A stretch of 64,000 nt of DNA from Podarcis raffonei (GCF_027172205.1 NC_070616.1:14746001-14810000); one strand, 5' to 3'; shown: positions 10,514 to 21,515, counted from the first letter of the stretch. Program-made: numbers and translations. Notes: generated by a model not told the origin, from the letters alone.

Positions 10514-10744
10514 GGGCTTTCCATCACCGCCATCCTGGATGTCAGCTCCTCTGTAGCCAAAAACACCTTGGGCAGAGTTTGCTGCTGTGCTGCAGAGTCC
10601 CTTCACACCACTGGCTTCTCATCCTCCAGGGCTGTTTCGGTTCAATAACACCAAAGTTCTCGGGCAAAATTTAGTTTCATGATCTGTCTGGCACTTCCCA
10701 AGATCACACACAATTGGGAAAGGTGGAATATGTATGGACAGCCT

Positions 10745-10915
10745 TTGCCCAACCTCCCTCCAGATGTTTTGGATTACAACTCTTGTTGGTTCCAGCCATG
10801 CTGATGGGAGTTGTAGTCTGGAGCACCTGGGGCTGATGGGAGTTGTAGTCTGAGACACCTGGGGCTGATGGGAGTTGTGGTCCAGAACAGCTGAGGTGAG
10901 TGGAATACATGCTCC
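10745..10915. repeat. array of 'gggagttgtagtc' repeat pieces
   Basis: Four to five head-to-tail pieces of 'ctgatgggagttgtagtc' with a period of about 40-50 bp, preceded by one inverted piece ('gattacaactcttgttgg'). It looks like the end of a fold-back MITE (compare 55845-55980) amplified in tandem. Confidence 0.55.
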
Positions 10916-11099
10916 AAAACATCGGTGGCGATGGGGAGTTGTGGTTTGAAATATAAGAAGTACCGGGTTGCGGGAAGGCTGGCGGCGCATGACATCACCC
11001 TTCAAAACTGAAACAGGGGCCATACTTAAAGTGGAAAATGAACATAAGAAGCTGTCTTGCACTGAGTCATAATGCACCACTGAGTTATCATGCACTCTG

Positions 11100-11790
11100 G
11101 TCCATAGACCGTCCTGGAGAAGATTTCCTTGTCCTCACAGCTCTGGACTCTTATGAGGTCCAGCTGGTCCAGCTGGACCGGACCAAAGGCCTGTCTCCGC
11201 CTGCATTCCCATGAGATCCAGCCAGATGCCTCCTGTCAACGTGAGAGACTTCGCATGCAAAGCAGAATTGGGTGGGGATTTGTTGCTACACCTCACAGAG
11301 GTAGCAAAATGTTTTTGGACACCACATAAACAGGAATGGTTTGCAGAGGCATCCTCAAGCATGATCTACAATTCAGACTTCTAATTACGGCCCCTAGCCA
11401 GCCCCCCCCCACTGGAACTCCAGGTCAAATGTGCACACACACACACCCCGCCCCGCTGTGTCCCACCAAATAAGGCCTCGGCATTTTGACTCCCTGTACA
11501 AATGATATGGGATGGTTGCCATGGAGAGTGGTACCCTGGTTGCCATGGGAGCCCTATTATCCCAGCCTCCAAAGATGCTGGGCTTAACAGCCCCCATTTC
11601 TGCTGTTTCTCAGGCAGATTGAAAAAATGCACAGCCAATTTAGGGGACACACACAAAAGACTGCTGTCACGGCACCCAGTAAATTCAGTGCTGAAATGTC
11701 CTAAAATTTAATTCATCCATATATATATGCCATCACCGAAATCCCGAGTGTGGCCACATGAATGGGGGACTGGGCTGCCAGATGTTGCTA
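11100..11790. other. intergenic, nothing firmly recognised
   Basis: No coding exon seen. Two copies of 'ggttgccatgg' lie at about 11513 and 11538, and a short CA run lies at about 11434. Open frames on both strands are short. Confidence 0.4.
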
Positions 11791-11794
11791 TAAA

Positions 11795-11860
11795 ACAATA
11801 GAATTGTAGAGTTCTAATCCAACCTTGTGCAATGCAGGAATCTTTTGCCCAACGTGCATG
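11795..11860 (-). repeat. tRNA/CR1-tailed SINE fragment, minus
   Basis: 'agaattgtagagtt...aatccaacc..gcaatgcaggaatcttttgccc' is the reverse complement of the SINE whose tail equals the CR1 end. A plus-strand relative lies at 33110-33250. Confidence 0.6.
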
Positions 11861-12029
11861 GGTGTAGCCAAGGGGGGCAGGAAGGGGGCAGCTGCCCCCC
11901 ATCAAGTAAATCATTAGAAATACTTAACTGAGGTTCTGCCCCCCTAACAGATAAATCCTGCCTCCCCCCAAAAAATCCAGGTTAAGCCCATGTCAACGTG
12001 CGGATGGAATCCATGACCCTGAGACCCGC

Positions 12030-12185
12030 TTATATATCCCCCCTTTTCCCCAAACTGGGACTCAAGGCGGCTTACACAAATTAAAACGGCATATAGGCAC
12101 AGAAAGCGAAAAGCATGTGGGAGATAACCGCTGAAAAACAATTCTTACAGAATTAAAACCATGCTTTAAGAAACACAACTAGCAC
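12030..12185 (-). repeat. L2-like LINE 3' end, minus
   Basis: 'ccccttttccccaaactggg' then 'actcaaggcggcttacac' and 'attaaaac' are typical of the reverse strand of squamate L2-type LINE tails. Confidence 0.55.
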
Positions 12186-12189
12186 AAAA

Positions 12190-12329
12190 CAGCGCAGCAC
12201 AAGTTAAAAGCCGACTCCTTAGTTCCTCCAAGCCTGCCGGGAGAAGGACAAGGAGAGAGGCGGGCGAGAGAGGAGGAGCCGGGAAGGAGGCGGCCGCGGC
12301 TGCTGCTCTCGCGGAGGGGCGGATCAGAC
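12190..12329 (+). promoter_or_regulatory. CpG-rich promoter and 5' UTR of METTL27
   Basis: A GC-rich stretch directly upstream of the METTL27 start (ggcggccgcggctgctgctc). The island continues into exon 1. No TATA box seen. Confidence 0.6.
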
Positions 12330-13362
12330 ATGGCTGATGACCGCGCAGGCAGCAGCCGCCTTGCCGAAGTTCAGCGCCGCGTCGCCCAGGTGCACCACGA
12401 AGGCGATCCGGAGCAGCAGCTCCGTTTCTACGACGGCTGGGCCCCGGAATACGAAGAGGTTATTCCTCCTCCACCCCTTCCTCACCCCGCTTCGCTTCTG
12501 CCCTTAGTTCGTCCCCTCTGCCTCTTGGGAGCATTCTTCTCTTTCATTCCCTAAAGAGACTCTTGAGCGCGTGCAGAGTTCTGCCTTTCTCTCTCCTCCC
12601 TCGAATCCCGGGTCAGCAGTTTAGCCATCATTTTAAAGGCCAAGCTGGGGGTGGGGATTAGAGAAATTGAGTGTCGGACCAGGACCTGGGGGTACAGGGT
12701 TCAAATCTACCACTCAGCCATGAGGCTCAGAGACCTTGGGTTCGCTGTTTCCCAGCCTGCCCTTAGCTCAGGGTTGCTGTGGATATGAAATGAGACGTGA
12801 GGGGGTGAGGGGGGAACCATTTGCTTCATCTTCAACTCCTTGGAGGGAAAGCTGGGATATAAATGGAATACGTAAATAAGTAATAAATAAATTAATGGAT
12901 AGAGGTTCCACCATCATCTCACCTAAATAGAACCTCCATGTTCAGAGGCAATCTACCTTGACACCCATTGCAGCCACAGGATGCATGAGATAGTTGGGCA
13001 AATAACAGGCCTGCTTGTGGGCTTCTCAGAGGCAGCTGGTGCTTCTAAAATAAAGTGGATACCTAGCTTGGTGGACTTTTGGACCAATTTTGGCAAAGCA
13101 TCCCCCCCCCCCGTTCTGAATTTAAAACCTCCAAAACCCATTTTCTCCACCTGGGGCACAATAATTAATAATAGAGAGGGTGTTCTTGGGCATGTGTAGA
13201 GTGCCGGCATCAGGAAGGCAGTCCGCCATTGGGCAGGCTTGCTTTGGGGGCTGATGGGAGCTGGGGTGCAAAATATCTGGATGGTTGGGAAAGGCTGGAA
13301 AATCAAAAGGGTCCCTCCTACTGGAAGGAAGAGGGGTACAAACTAATAATAGTAATAATAAT

Positions 13363-13403
<41 letters not shown>

Positions 13404-16400
13404 CCTGTTGCTGGAAACCACCGTAGGGGGAGGGTGCTCATGTGTTTGTGTTGGCCACTGTAAGAACAGGATGCTGGACCAGATAGGCCATTAGCCTGAT
13501 CCATTGGGCTCTACTTATGAAGTTCGGTCCCCACCCTGTTCCTGACTAGACCTCTTTTCCCCTGTAGGATGTTGCTGTCTTGCAATATCAAGCCCCCCGA
13601 GTGGCTGCTGCCTGTTTGGCCTCCGTTTTCCAGGAACCCCTCCAGGACGCTCTAGTGCTCGATGTGGCCTGTGGCACAGGACTTGTGGCCAAGGAGGTAA
13701 CTGGGGCGCCCCAATCTCAGAGGAGGCCATCGTGGGGTGTGTCTCCACCCGTGTCATTGGCCATGCCTGGGGACCATTTGGGGCACAGTGATCTGACCCT
13801 GCTGTGACTGCCCCAGTCTGATGGTGCTCTCGTCTCTGGGAAAGACGGGCATCTTAATGAGGCTGCCACTTGAATCACAGGGTCTTATTTCATTGAATCT
13901 AGTTTTTAATGGATTAGGAGGTTCATTAATATTTTTGTGCTGCTGTTTGGAGTTGATCCATTGGTTAAACTGGGGCAGGGAATATTTTGCAGCCTGGGGC
14001 CCACATCCACCTGTAGAGACAGAGCATAGACATTGTGATCAGTAGCCATTTAAACCCTTATTATCCTCCACAATTTTGCCTAGTCCTTTTTTAAAGTATC
14101 CAAGTTGGTAGCTATCCCTGCCTCCAGTGGGAGAGAGTTCCGTAAGAACGTCAGAGGAGCCAATTGGATCAGGCCAATAGCCCGTCTAGCCTGTTCTCAC
14201 CATGGCTGACCAGGTGCCTGTTGGGAACCTGCAAGCACTAAAACACTCTCCCCTCTTGCGGATTCCAGCAACTGGTACCCAGAAGGCTAGTATTGTCCAA
14301 AATCAGTTTGAAGTCCATATCGTTATACCAGTTTCATAATTTTTCACTTGGCAATATATCACAAATCATGAAATGTTTGTGCAAATCATGGGGAAAACTG
14401 TGAAGCCAGCCAATGCCTCTACAGAGCTCCATCTTTATTTCAGACACTGTATCGGTATATCATGATGTTTAGCTGGTAATCTATCGTGATGTTGAAAACC
14501 AGATATTGCCCAGCTACCCCGACACCACCCCCACCTGGCTCCTGCGGGTGTCACTTGTGGTGTCCAGTAAGCTTGCGTTTGATTGGCAGGCAGGAGTGGG
14601 TGTGGTTCCAGGCTGATGTCATGTGACTTAAGCTGCACCTTCTAAGCTGCAGGCAAAAGGTTTCTGCCGCCTCCACGGCCTGGATGGCAGTCAGGGGATG
14701 CTGGAACACGCGTGTCGCAAGGGGATCTACCAGGATCTGAAGAGGTGCCTCTTGGGGCAGGAAGCCCTACCAGCTCCTGAAGGTAACAAGACCAAGAGGT
14801 GCACCTCTTCCTGAGAAATGGGTTGAGTGAGTGTGTGTTAGGGTGCAGGGGGTGAGGCTGGGGTGGGCAAGGTGATGCTGCTGCTGCTTCCCTGCATTAA
14901 CCTCTGGAACTCACCCCAAAGGAGCTGGTGCATCGTCTGGGGCTACTCCCAGAATGATAATAGTCTCTCACTTGTCAGGAGTGGGTCAGCAATAAATCAC
15001 ATGGAGCAAGTGAAGTTAACTCTTGATGAGAAGAAACAAGGTCTGCTCAGTAGCGCCAGGCCTAATGAGCACAGCCAGTAGATCTTGCCCCTCTGAGTCA
15101 GTTGTGGGGACTGAAGGTCCCTGCCTTCCCACAGCTGGCTAAACCCCCTCCTCTCCTGGGTCCTTCCCAAGCAATCTGAGACTCCGCCGGTGCATCCGTC
15201 TCTACTCCTCCCTCTTCATACCTCTTATGTGGTTCCGGGAGACCAGAGGGGAAGGGGGAAGCAGGAGGGGAAGACACCTGTGCCTCTTAACCAGCCTGCC
15301 TGATCTCTGCCTCTTGGCCTCCGTCCTCTCCTGCTTCAGCTTCTGTCTCTGATTCTGGACTTCTGTCTGCCACAGACCCTTCCTGTTCACTAAACCCTGT
15401 TACCTCTTCAGCCGCTGACACCACCTCCTCCCAGTCTTCCCCCTCTGACCACTCAGCATCGTCCCACCACCAATCCCCTGGCTCTGAGGCTTCTTCCCTG
15501 GGGAGTTCCCCAGCTGCTTCCTCCCACCATTCCTCTGCATCTAGCCCAGGCTTCCTCTGCCTGATCTAGCCAGCCCATTACATCACTTGAGACCCAAGTG
15601 GGATCAGTAATGCGGAGTGTTGTTTTTGCAGTTCCGCCCGGTTTGCTGGTGCAAACTGTTCCTGGGCACGGTCGTTCATGCTGTAGTAAAAACAAAACAA
15701 TAACCTCCCCAATTTGGACTCCTGTAATTCTCTCCACATGGGGCTGCCCTTGAAGATGGTTTGGAGACTGCAGCTGTGCAAAACACAGCGACCAGAAACC
15801 TGATGGGCTTTTCTGCCAAGGAGCATGTTACACCTGTCCTTAAACACTTGTGCCATTTGCCTGTTCATCCCTGAGCCCCAATTCAAAGCATTAGGCTATT
15901 TTTAAAAATGAAAATATACAAATAAATAACCAGTGCTGTTGCTTCTGACCAGGGTGCTATGACGCTGTTCTGATCGTGGGGGCGCTCAGCGAAGGACAGG
16001 TGCCCACCAGCGTGGTTCCAGAGTTGCTTCGTGTCACCAGACCAGGTGGGGCTTGTGCAGGAGATGCCCTGTTGCAGTGGGGGTTGTGTGTGTGTGTATA
16101 TATGTGAAACAGGAAGCATCACCTTGGTTCATCACTGGAATGTGTACAGAGGAGAAGCGGCCAAGAGGATCAAGGGCCTGGAAAATTAGCCTGATTAGGA
16201 ACAGTTGAGGGAGTTGGGTCTGTTTAGCCTGGAGAAAAGAAGACTGAGAGGTGATAGGATAACCATCTTCCAATCCCTGAAGGGCTGTCACATGGAAGAT
16301 GCAGCAGCTTGTTTCTGCTGCTCCAGTGAGGAGGACCCAAACCAATGTCTTCAAATGGCAAGGAAGGAGAGCCCTACTAAATATTAGGAAGAACTTCCAG

Positions 16401-17442
16401 ACAGCTGGAGCTGTTCAGCAGTGGAATGGGCTCCTTTGGAAGGTGATGGAATCTCCTTCAAGGGAGGTTTTTAAACAGAGGTTGGATGGAGTCTGTCAGG
16501 GAGTCCTGCATGCAAGCAGTTGGGCTGATCCACCAAGGGAGCACCCATGAATCTGTGGCCGCTAGATGGTGCTGGGAGACCTTTTTAACCAGCCACAGCT
16601 AAGGAGATCTAATCCAGTGGAACTGGGGAAGAGGAATAGTTCACTTGCATTTGGTTGTTCGGAAAAGACTTCCTTGAATTCAGACCAGTCACACTGAACC
16701 ACTTTTAAGCCTCTCCCGTGCTCTTCAATTGAATGTATGAAAGGCAGAAATGCCTTTTAACATGTGTTTATATTGGAGTTTTTAAAACTGTTTTGCCAGC
16801 CAGGAGTGAGGATTGACAGCCATGTTTCTTAAACTTTGCTGTGGTATTGTGGGTTTTTTAAAAAAAGAAATGCCCCCCTTAAAGAGCTGTACTCTCCTTG
16901 AAATTTCATGTTCAATCCTCCACTACTTTCCCCACAGAATTGGACACATTTAATCTTGACATTTTAATCTGTATAGAAGTGTGATGGAGAAAGGCCTTCT
17001 CCGTTTAGCCAATGCAGATTTCCTTCTCTCTCCCTTCATCCTGTCCGCCAATGAATCTGTCCAGATGAGAAATTTTTTTTTGGTCAGTTTCACCAACCCT
17101 TTGGGGGCGGGAAGAGTGGTTTCCCCTGGGGGGAAAAGCAGCAGGACAAGTGTGGATAAGTCCCTGTGATGCTATCAGGGCTTTCCCTGGACCTGACAAC
17201 ATCCTCCTTTGATAACAGGAGGCTACCTGTGCCTGACCACCCGGAGCAACCCAGGCAACCTGGAATACAAGGCCCAACTTCAGCAAGTCCTGAATGAGCT
17301 GGAGCAGCGGGGACTGTGGCGAAAAGTCGTGGAGCAGGAAGTTGAGGCGTGGGAGCGGGCAACATCGGAGAAGGAGTCTGCACAGGGTGTGGAGTATATC
17401 CCTGGCGTGGTGTACCTGTATCAAAAGAGCCCTGTCTTGTGA
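12330..17442 (+). CDS. METTL27: METTL27, five coding exons
   Basis: Methyltransferase-like 27 (WBSCR27), a predicted class I SAM-dependent methyltransferase whose substrate is not known. Coding exons: 12330-12458, 13568-13696, 14647-14782, 15953-16045 and 17219-17442; the joined product has 236 residues (human 245). SAM-binding motif I, LDVACGTG, is at residues 74-81. Later motifs include LHGLDGSQGMLE and YDAVLIVGALSEGQVP, closely matching human LHGVDGSPGMLE and FDAVLIVGALSDGQVP. All exon joins keep frame (phases 0, 0, 1, 1). Exon 1 ends GAG/gttatt, a poor donor; the other donors are better (gtaact, gtaaca, gtgggg). The N-terminus (VHHEGDPEQQLRFYDGWAPEYEE) also matches the family. In human the gene lies next to CLDN4 in the same relative orientation. 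Introns hold a CORE-SINE, CR1, L2, an AAC microsatellite and a solo LTR. Confidence 0.95.
12665..12895 (+). repeat. CORE-SINE (MIR-like), plus
   Basis: In METTL27 intron 1. It runs from 'acctggg...gggttcaaatc' through a 'cagggttgctgtggatatgaaatgag' core (seen as two adjoining motifs) to 'aactccttggagggaaag'. Confidence 0.65.
13343..13404 (+). repeat. (AAC)n / (AAT)n microsatellite
   Basis: A short AAT run followed by about 16 uninterrupted AAC units in METTL27 intron 1. The long open frames of Thr, Asn or Leu runs on either strand come from this repeat and are not genes. Confidence 0.95.
13437..13525 (+). repeat. CR1-related fragment, plus
   Basis: 'ggccactgtaagaacaggat' followed by 'gctggaccagataggccatt', the common terminal block of this LINE family, close upstream of METTL27 exon 2. 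Confidence 0.7.
14050..14300 (-). repeat. CR1-related fragments, minus
   Basis: 'catccaagttggtagctatc' and then 'agccaattggatcaggccaa...ctcaccatggctgaccagg' are minus-strand pieces of the same family, in METTL27 intron 2. Confidence 0.65.
14973..15582 (-). mobile_element. solo LTR in METTL27 intron 3, minus
   Basis: A 610-bp element with TGT...ACA ends (left tgtcagga, right cccattaca), flanked by a perfect 5-bp direct repeat TCACT (14968-14972 and 15583-15587). Read on the minus strand it starts TGTAATGGGCTGGC, and the poly(A)-side end is at the left. A related end at 22989 carries AATAAA on the same strand. It has no internal genes. An LTR retroelement of unassigned family; the perfect flanks suggest moderate or young age. 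Confidence 0.75.
15590..15900 (+). repeat. L2-like LINE 3' region, plus
   Basis: 'atggggctgcccttgaagatgg' (seen as gggctgcc..gaagatggtttgg) and 'cagctgtgcaaaac' match the region repeated at 52380-52450. It belongs to the same old LINE family, in METTL27 intron 3. Confidence 0.6.
16135..16530 (+). repeat. CR1 LINE 3' region, plus
   Basis: Contains 'gtttagcctggagaaaagaa', 'gaagggctgtcacatggaag', 'attaggaagaacttccagac' and 'ggaggtttttaaacagaggt', a standard CR1 order, in METTL27 intron 4. Short ORFs here are fragments of it. Confidence 0.85.
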
Positions 17443-17518
17443 GGAAAAGCTGCCATTCCTCTACTTGCTGAGAGACCCTGCAAGGCTGGAACTTTGCTAT
17501 CCAGTGGGTGGAGCATTT

Positions 17519-17524
17519 AATAAA
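17519..17524 (+). terminator. poly(A) signal of METTL27
   Basis: AATAAA 77 bases after the stop codon, giving a very short 3' UTR. Confidence 0.8.
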
Positions 17525-17924
17525 GCAGTCTGTGCTTTGAGCATGTGCAGAGTGCCTTTGGACACTAAATAATCACCGTGAACCCCCCCTGGCTTGTGCT
17601 TCTATGGCCATGGGACCTTCATATATCTTAAAGGCAAATTTTTCTTAGGATAGCCATTTCCAACTTGGTACATACACATAGATGTCATTTTGGACTATAA
17701 CACCCATCAGCCCCAGCTAGGACAGGCAGATTTCGGTTTTCGCTGGGTCAGCCTTCCCTTAACCTCCCGCAGTGGCTCAGATTCAGAACGTGGTAGAAAT
17801 TGGGTTCAGTTTGCATTTAAAGCCCAGCTTATCGATGTCGCATTTTACAAAACAATTAGAACTGAAGCACAGCTATCCTTAGAAATCTGCACTTCTCCGA
17901 GTTTTGCAATGCTGCCATGGCTTT

Positions 17925-18235
17925 CTCCCAAAGAATTATGGAGCTGTAGTTTGTTAAGGGTGCTAAGAGTTTCTGGGAAAGGCCCCTATTCCCCTCTCCC
18001 AGAGCTACAACTTCCAGAGCGGCTTAATAGTCAACCCCTCTTCCCTGGGAACTATAGTTCTCTGAGGGGAATTGGAGGTCACCTAGCACCTGTCTGCTCT
18101 CATAATGAACCACACTTCCCAGTATTCTTTGTGGGAAGCTATGAGAGTTTAATGTGGTATCGTAGTTCTTTAAATGCGTGGTATGAATGGGGCATCAAGG
18201 TTTCTGAGCAAAATCAGTTTTCGGTGCAATAAAAG
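17925..18235. repeat. fold-back 'actacagttcccagg' repeat
   Basis: Arms 'agctgtagtttgttaaggg', 'agagctacaacttccagagc', 'gaactatagttctctgaggg' and 'cacttcccagtattctttg' form imperfect inverted pairs. Related pieces lie at 37600-37745, 38500-38690 and 50085-50215. MITE-like; the family is not named. Confidence 0.55.
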
Positions 18236-18429
18236 GAAGTGTGTGGTGGTGAGGTTTTTTCCTTCATTGTTCCTCATTTGTAGCTCAGGCAATATACCCT
18301 TTGTTGGTTTGGCCCTGGTATTGCTTCTCCTAGCAACCAAAATAAGCAAACATTTGTAGCGGGAAGGATACCTGGTTAAGGAGCTTGAAAATGAACAGGA
18401 GAGTGGAGAGTCATTGAGAAGGCAGCCTT

Positions 18430-18785
18430 AAGAACATAAACGGAGCCCGCTGGATCAGGCCAATGGCCCATCTAGTCCAGCATCCTGTCCTCACAGTGGC
18501 TGAAGAGATCCCTGTGGGGAAAGCTGAGAGCAGGATTTGAGCACAAGAGCCCTTTACCCCTCCTGTGGTTTCCAGAAAAGGGTATTCGGAGGGTTTACTG
18601 CCTCAAACTGGGAAGGAAGAGTATAGTCATCGTGACTAGTTAGCCACTGATAGCCCTTTGCTTCTTTGGTCGGCCACTGTGAGAACAAGATGCTAGACTA
18701 GATAGGTCATTGCGTGAACATTATTACATATGGACTACATGGGCCATTGGCCTCATCCAGCAGGCTCTTCTTACGTTCTTAAGAT
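18430..18785. repeat. CR1-related fragments, both strands
   Basis: A minus-strand part (18430-18650: 'ctggatcaggccaatggccc', 'ctagtccagcatcctgtcc') is followed by plus-strand pieces (18665-18780: 'ggccactgtgagaacaagat', 'ggccattggcctcatccagc'). Confidence 0.7.
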
Positions 18786-18789
18786 GTTC

Positions 18790-19054
18790 GTAGACAGTTT
18801 CTGTTGTTGGCATTCATTTGTCTGTCTCAAGAGGCAATGGAGTGCACCTTCTGGGATGAAGTCAGACTGCTGCGTATGGAGGTCCAGGGCTGCCTGGATG
18901 ACAAGACCCCCCTCTCAGCCTCACTGATGTGGTCCAAAGGAAAACAGAGCAATACGTTTGGCACCAGCTTGGCTGCAGGAGTTGCTGGAAGGAGGCGTAT
19001 GAGGCGCCATCCAACTGTCTCAGGGACTCCACTCCAGTTTTGAGTAGAGTTTAC
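18790..19054. other. unassigned spacer
   Basis: A plus-strand frame (MECTFWDEVRLLRMEVQGCL, from about 18837) reads smoothly for about 70 residues, but it resembles no family I know and has no convincing splice sites. Left unassigned. Confidence 0.3.
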
Positions 19055-19062
19055 TCCTTAGC

Positions 19063-19413
19063 CAGGGCCGTCTTAAGCATATCTGGTGCTGTGGTGTGAA
19101 GATCCCTCTGGTGCCCCCCCCCTTCCCGGAGTTGCCGACCTTTTTTAGGGAGGACGGCGCTGCCGGCGACGCGGCCAGCTTTGTGGGGCTGGAGGAGGCG
19201 GGCAGCAGCTGGAGGGCAGCTCCTCGGGCAGGGAAGAGGCAGAGACTGGACGCGGCGGCTCCTGGCTCAGCTGGACGCATGGTGGAGGCGGGCAAGGGCG
19301 GCGAGCTGATGCCGGGAGGAGCTGCATCCAGCCTCTGCCTCTTCCCTGGTGCCCTCCAGAATTTTGCACCCTGGCGCCCTGCGCCACTAGCCTCTGTGGG
19401 TAAGATGTCCCTG
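19063..19413. mobile_element. hAT-type MITE, 351 bp
   Basis: The ends CAGGGCCGTCTTA and TAAGATGTCCCTG are inverted copies. The 8-bp target duplication TCCTTAGC is perfect (19055-19062 and 19414-19421), which is diagnostic of hAT. The interior is GC-rich with no transposase; open frames on both strands are products of base composition. Confidence 0.88.
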
Positions 19414-19424
19414 TCCTTAGCCTT

Positions 19425-20685
19425 TCTTCTCCCGAAGATATCCTGCAAGACAGCAGAGGTTTAGGATCAGAGTTTCCCTTCTCCTAGATGGGCTCCCTTC
19501 CCAGGTTGACGAGACCCACCTGCCCCTCACTTTCTTCTGTGGCACGTGCAGAAACTGCCTTCTTGGCCATTGGATCCACAGCTGGTCTTGTCCATTCAAT
19601 CTTCTGGAGCCTGTCTTTGCATGCAGGAAAAGCCCCTAACTCGCCAAGGGTTTTAGGCCCACCAGCTACCCTCATTTGGTATAGCCAGCCAGTCGAAGCC
19701 ATTGCAGGGGTGTGGCCGCTTTCACATGCTAACAAGTTCTGGGAGTCACAGGTGAGAGCTGAGTGTAGGGTGGGGACCAAAGGTGGACAAGCTACCCCGG
19801 AAGGAGCACAATCTGTTCCCCACCAGAGCTGCTCCCCCTCCCCTAACACCCTATATACTCAAGACAGTCTCTACAAACCCTCAGAAAATGGTGGAACTAG
19901 AGAAATATTAAATCCAAATGGGGAAGGGGGGGGGGTAAAAGGAAGCCCAAATGTGTGAATGTTTGCACCTTCTCTCTCCAAACAATCTGAAACAAGGGTC
20001 TTGAAAGCGGCAAGTCCTTGCAGAAATATGGATAAGGGTGAGATCCGTGTTGCCAAACTGGGTTCCCCAGTGGGCTAAAGAGGGTTATAACTCAGTTTGG
20101 CAGGTCTGCAAGGGAGGAAGGGATGGCGAGACAGAGAGCGAGAAAATGCTTCTTTCTGTAAAGGGCTTAACTAAAGTTGACTTAGCCTAATGGAGAAGAG
20201 AAGGATATATAAAAGCGGTTCCTGGCGATTTAATACAATGTGCATGCATGCCTTCTAAAGAACAATGGGTGTGGGCCATTTAAAGGAGATCAAGGCTCCA
20301 GATAAATACTGACTTCCTGCCCACAGGACCTCTTGGCTCCAACAGCTTCCCGGCCAAATGGGATTCTTGCCTTTAAGGCAAGATTGCCACAGCACAGCCC
20401 TGCGGTGATACATCAATGCTCCATTAAAGTTGTATTTTTATTTGCATTTTGCACCTGGTTTACAACCTGCACCAACTTCCTTGTGCTCTTTTTTGAGGAG
20501 TCACTGCTTATTTTAAAACACCAAAGTTTACATAGGGAGGACACCTCTCTCCCTCCTCTCTTTTTACAGGACAAACGGGGGTGGGGTTTGCAGAAGCTGA
20601 ACAAAGGCGTGCGAGCGCAGATTTATGCTTTTGGAAATGTTACACAGCCTCATGCTAGCTTGGGTTGATGGAAGTTGGGTGTCCA
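19425..20685. other. spacer between METTL27 and the first claudin
   Basis: No exon recognised. 19480-19850 has open frames on both strands but no family match; it may be an unnamed repeat. 'caatacaatgtgcatgcatg'-like AT-rich sequence follows. Confidence 0.35.
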
Positions 20686-20689
20686 GCAA

Positions 20690-20870
20690 CATGGAACTGA
20701 CTCTCTCAGAAAGGCTCTACTTTGTTGAAGGTTTTTAAGCAGAGGTTGGATGGGGGCCTGTCAGGGATTCTTTAGCTGTGGCTCCTGCATAGCAGCAGGG
20801 TTGGACGCGATGAGGCCCCTTCCAACTCTATTTCGGTGATTCTGTGATTCCATGATTCCATATCCTCCAA
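20690..20870 (+). repeat. CR1 LINE 3' end, plus
   Basis: 'ggtttttaagcagaggttgg', then 'ctgtcagggattctttagct', then 'ccccttccaactctat' and a terminal 'gattctgtgattcc' microsatellite-like end, as expected for CR1. Confidence 0.85.
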
Positions 20871-20954
20871 CATTTCTCTGACATTCACTTCCACATCAAG
20901 AAGCTTCCCCTGCATTTGATCTTGCTGCAAACATATACATCATATTCACATCTA

Positions 20955-21185
20955 CATCGGTCACCTTGAGCCAATTACAACCTCTCGGTTGAACCTACCT
21001 CACAGGACTGTTGTAAAGAAAAAAAGGTGCGAGGGAAGGGAATGTGTGTAACACCTTCAGCAGATAAATGGAATTTGAAAAAAACTAAGCTGTAAACTGC
21101 CTTCCTGTCAGGGAAAAAGGCAGGATATAATACTAATATGATGATGATAATGATAATGATGATGATAATGATAATGATATAATAA
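20955..21185 (+). repeat. CORE-SINE tail and GAT/AAT repeat
   Basis: 'cctacctcacaggactgttg' followed by an L2-like tail and a long (GATAAT)n run at about 21138-21185. Confidence 0.65.
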
Positions 21186-21509
21186 TAGTAAGTGTGAGAA
21201 TGATCAGGAACATACCAGAGAGTAAATCCCATTGAACTCAATGGGACTTAGATCTGAGTAAAAATGCTTAGGATTTCAGTGTGAAGCTGCACAGTCTTTA
21301 CCCATTTACCTGAGAGTAAGCTCCATTGAATACAGTGGGACTCACTTCTCTACAGTAGACAGTGTAAGGCTCCATTTACAATCAAGGAATAAACACGTTT
21401 CCGAAAAATGGCTCGCTGCTGAAGCATTGCAATTTTAAGTGGATTGGCGATATTTTCCTTCAAGGCTTCATACACCAGCTTCACCATTTCCTTCAGTTGG
21501 TGCAGGAAT

Positions 21510-21515
21510 TTTATT
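21510..21515 (-). terminator. candidate poly(A) signal of the claudin at 21965
   Basis: AATAAA on the minus strand, about 450 bases past the stop. Placed by position only. Confidence 0.35.

Noticed and set aside
13122-13426. Frames with long Leu, Thr or Asn runs
   Set aside because: They are translations of the (AAC)n microsatellite in METTL27 intron 1.
18804-19043. 79-codon frame with smooth sequence
   Set aside because: No homologue recognised, no splice signals of quality, and flanked by CR1 fragments; noted only as unassigned.
21120-21190. GAT/AAT run read as a possible CRISPR-like array
   Set aside because: A simple microsatellite without spacers, in a vertebrate genome.
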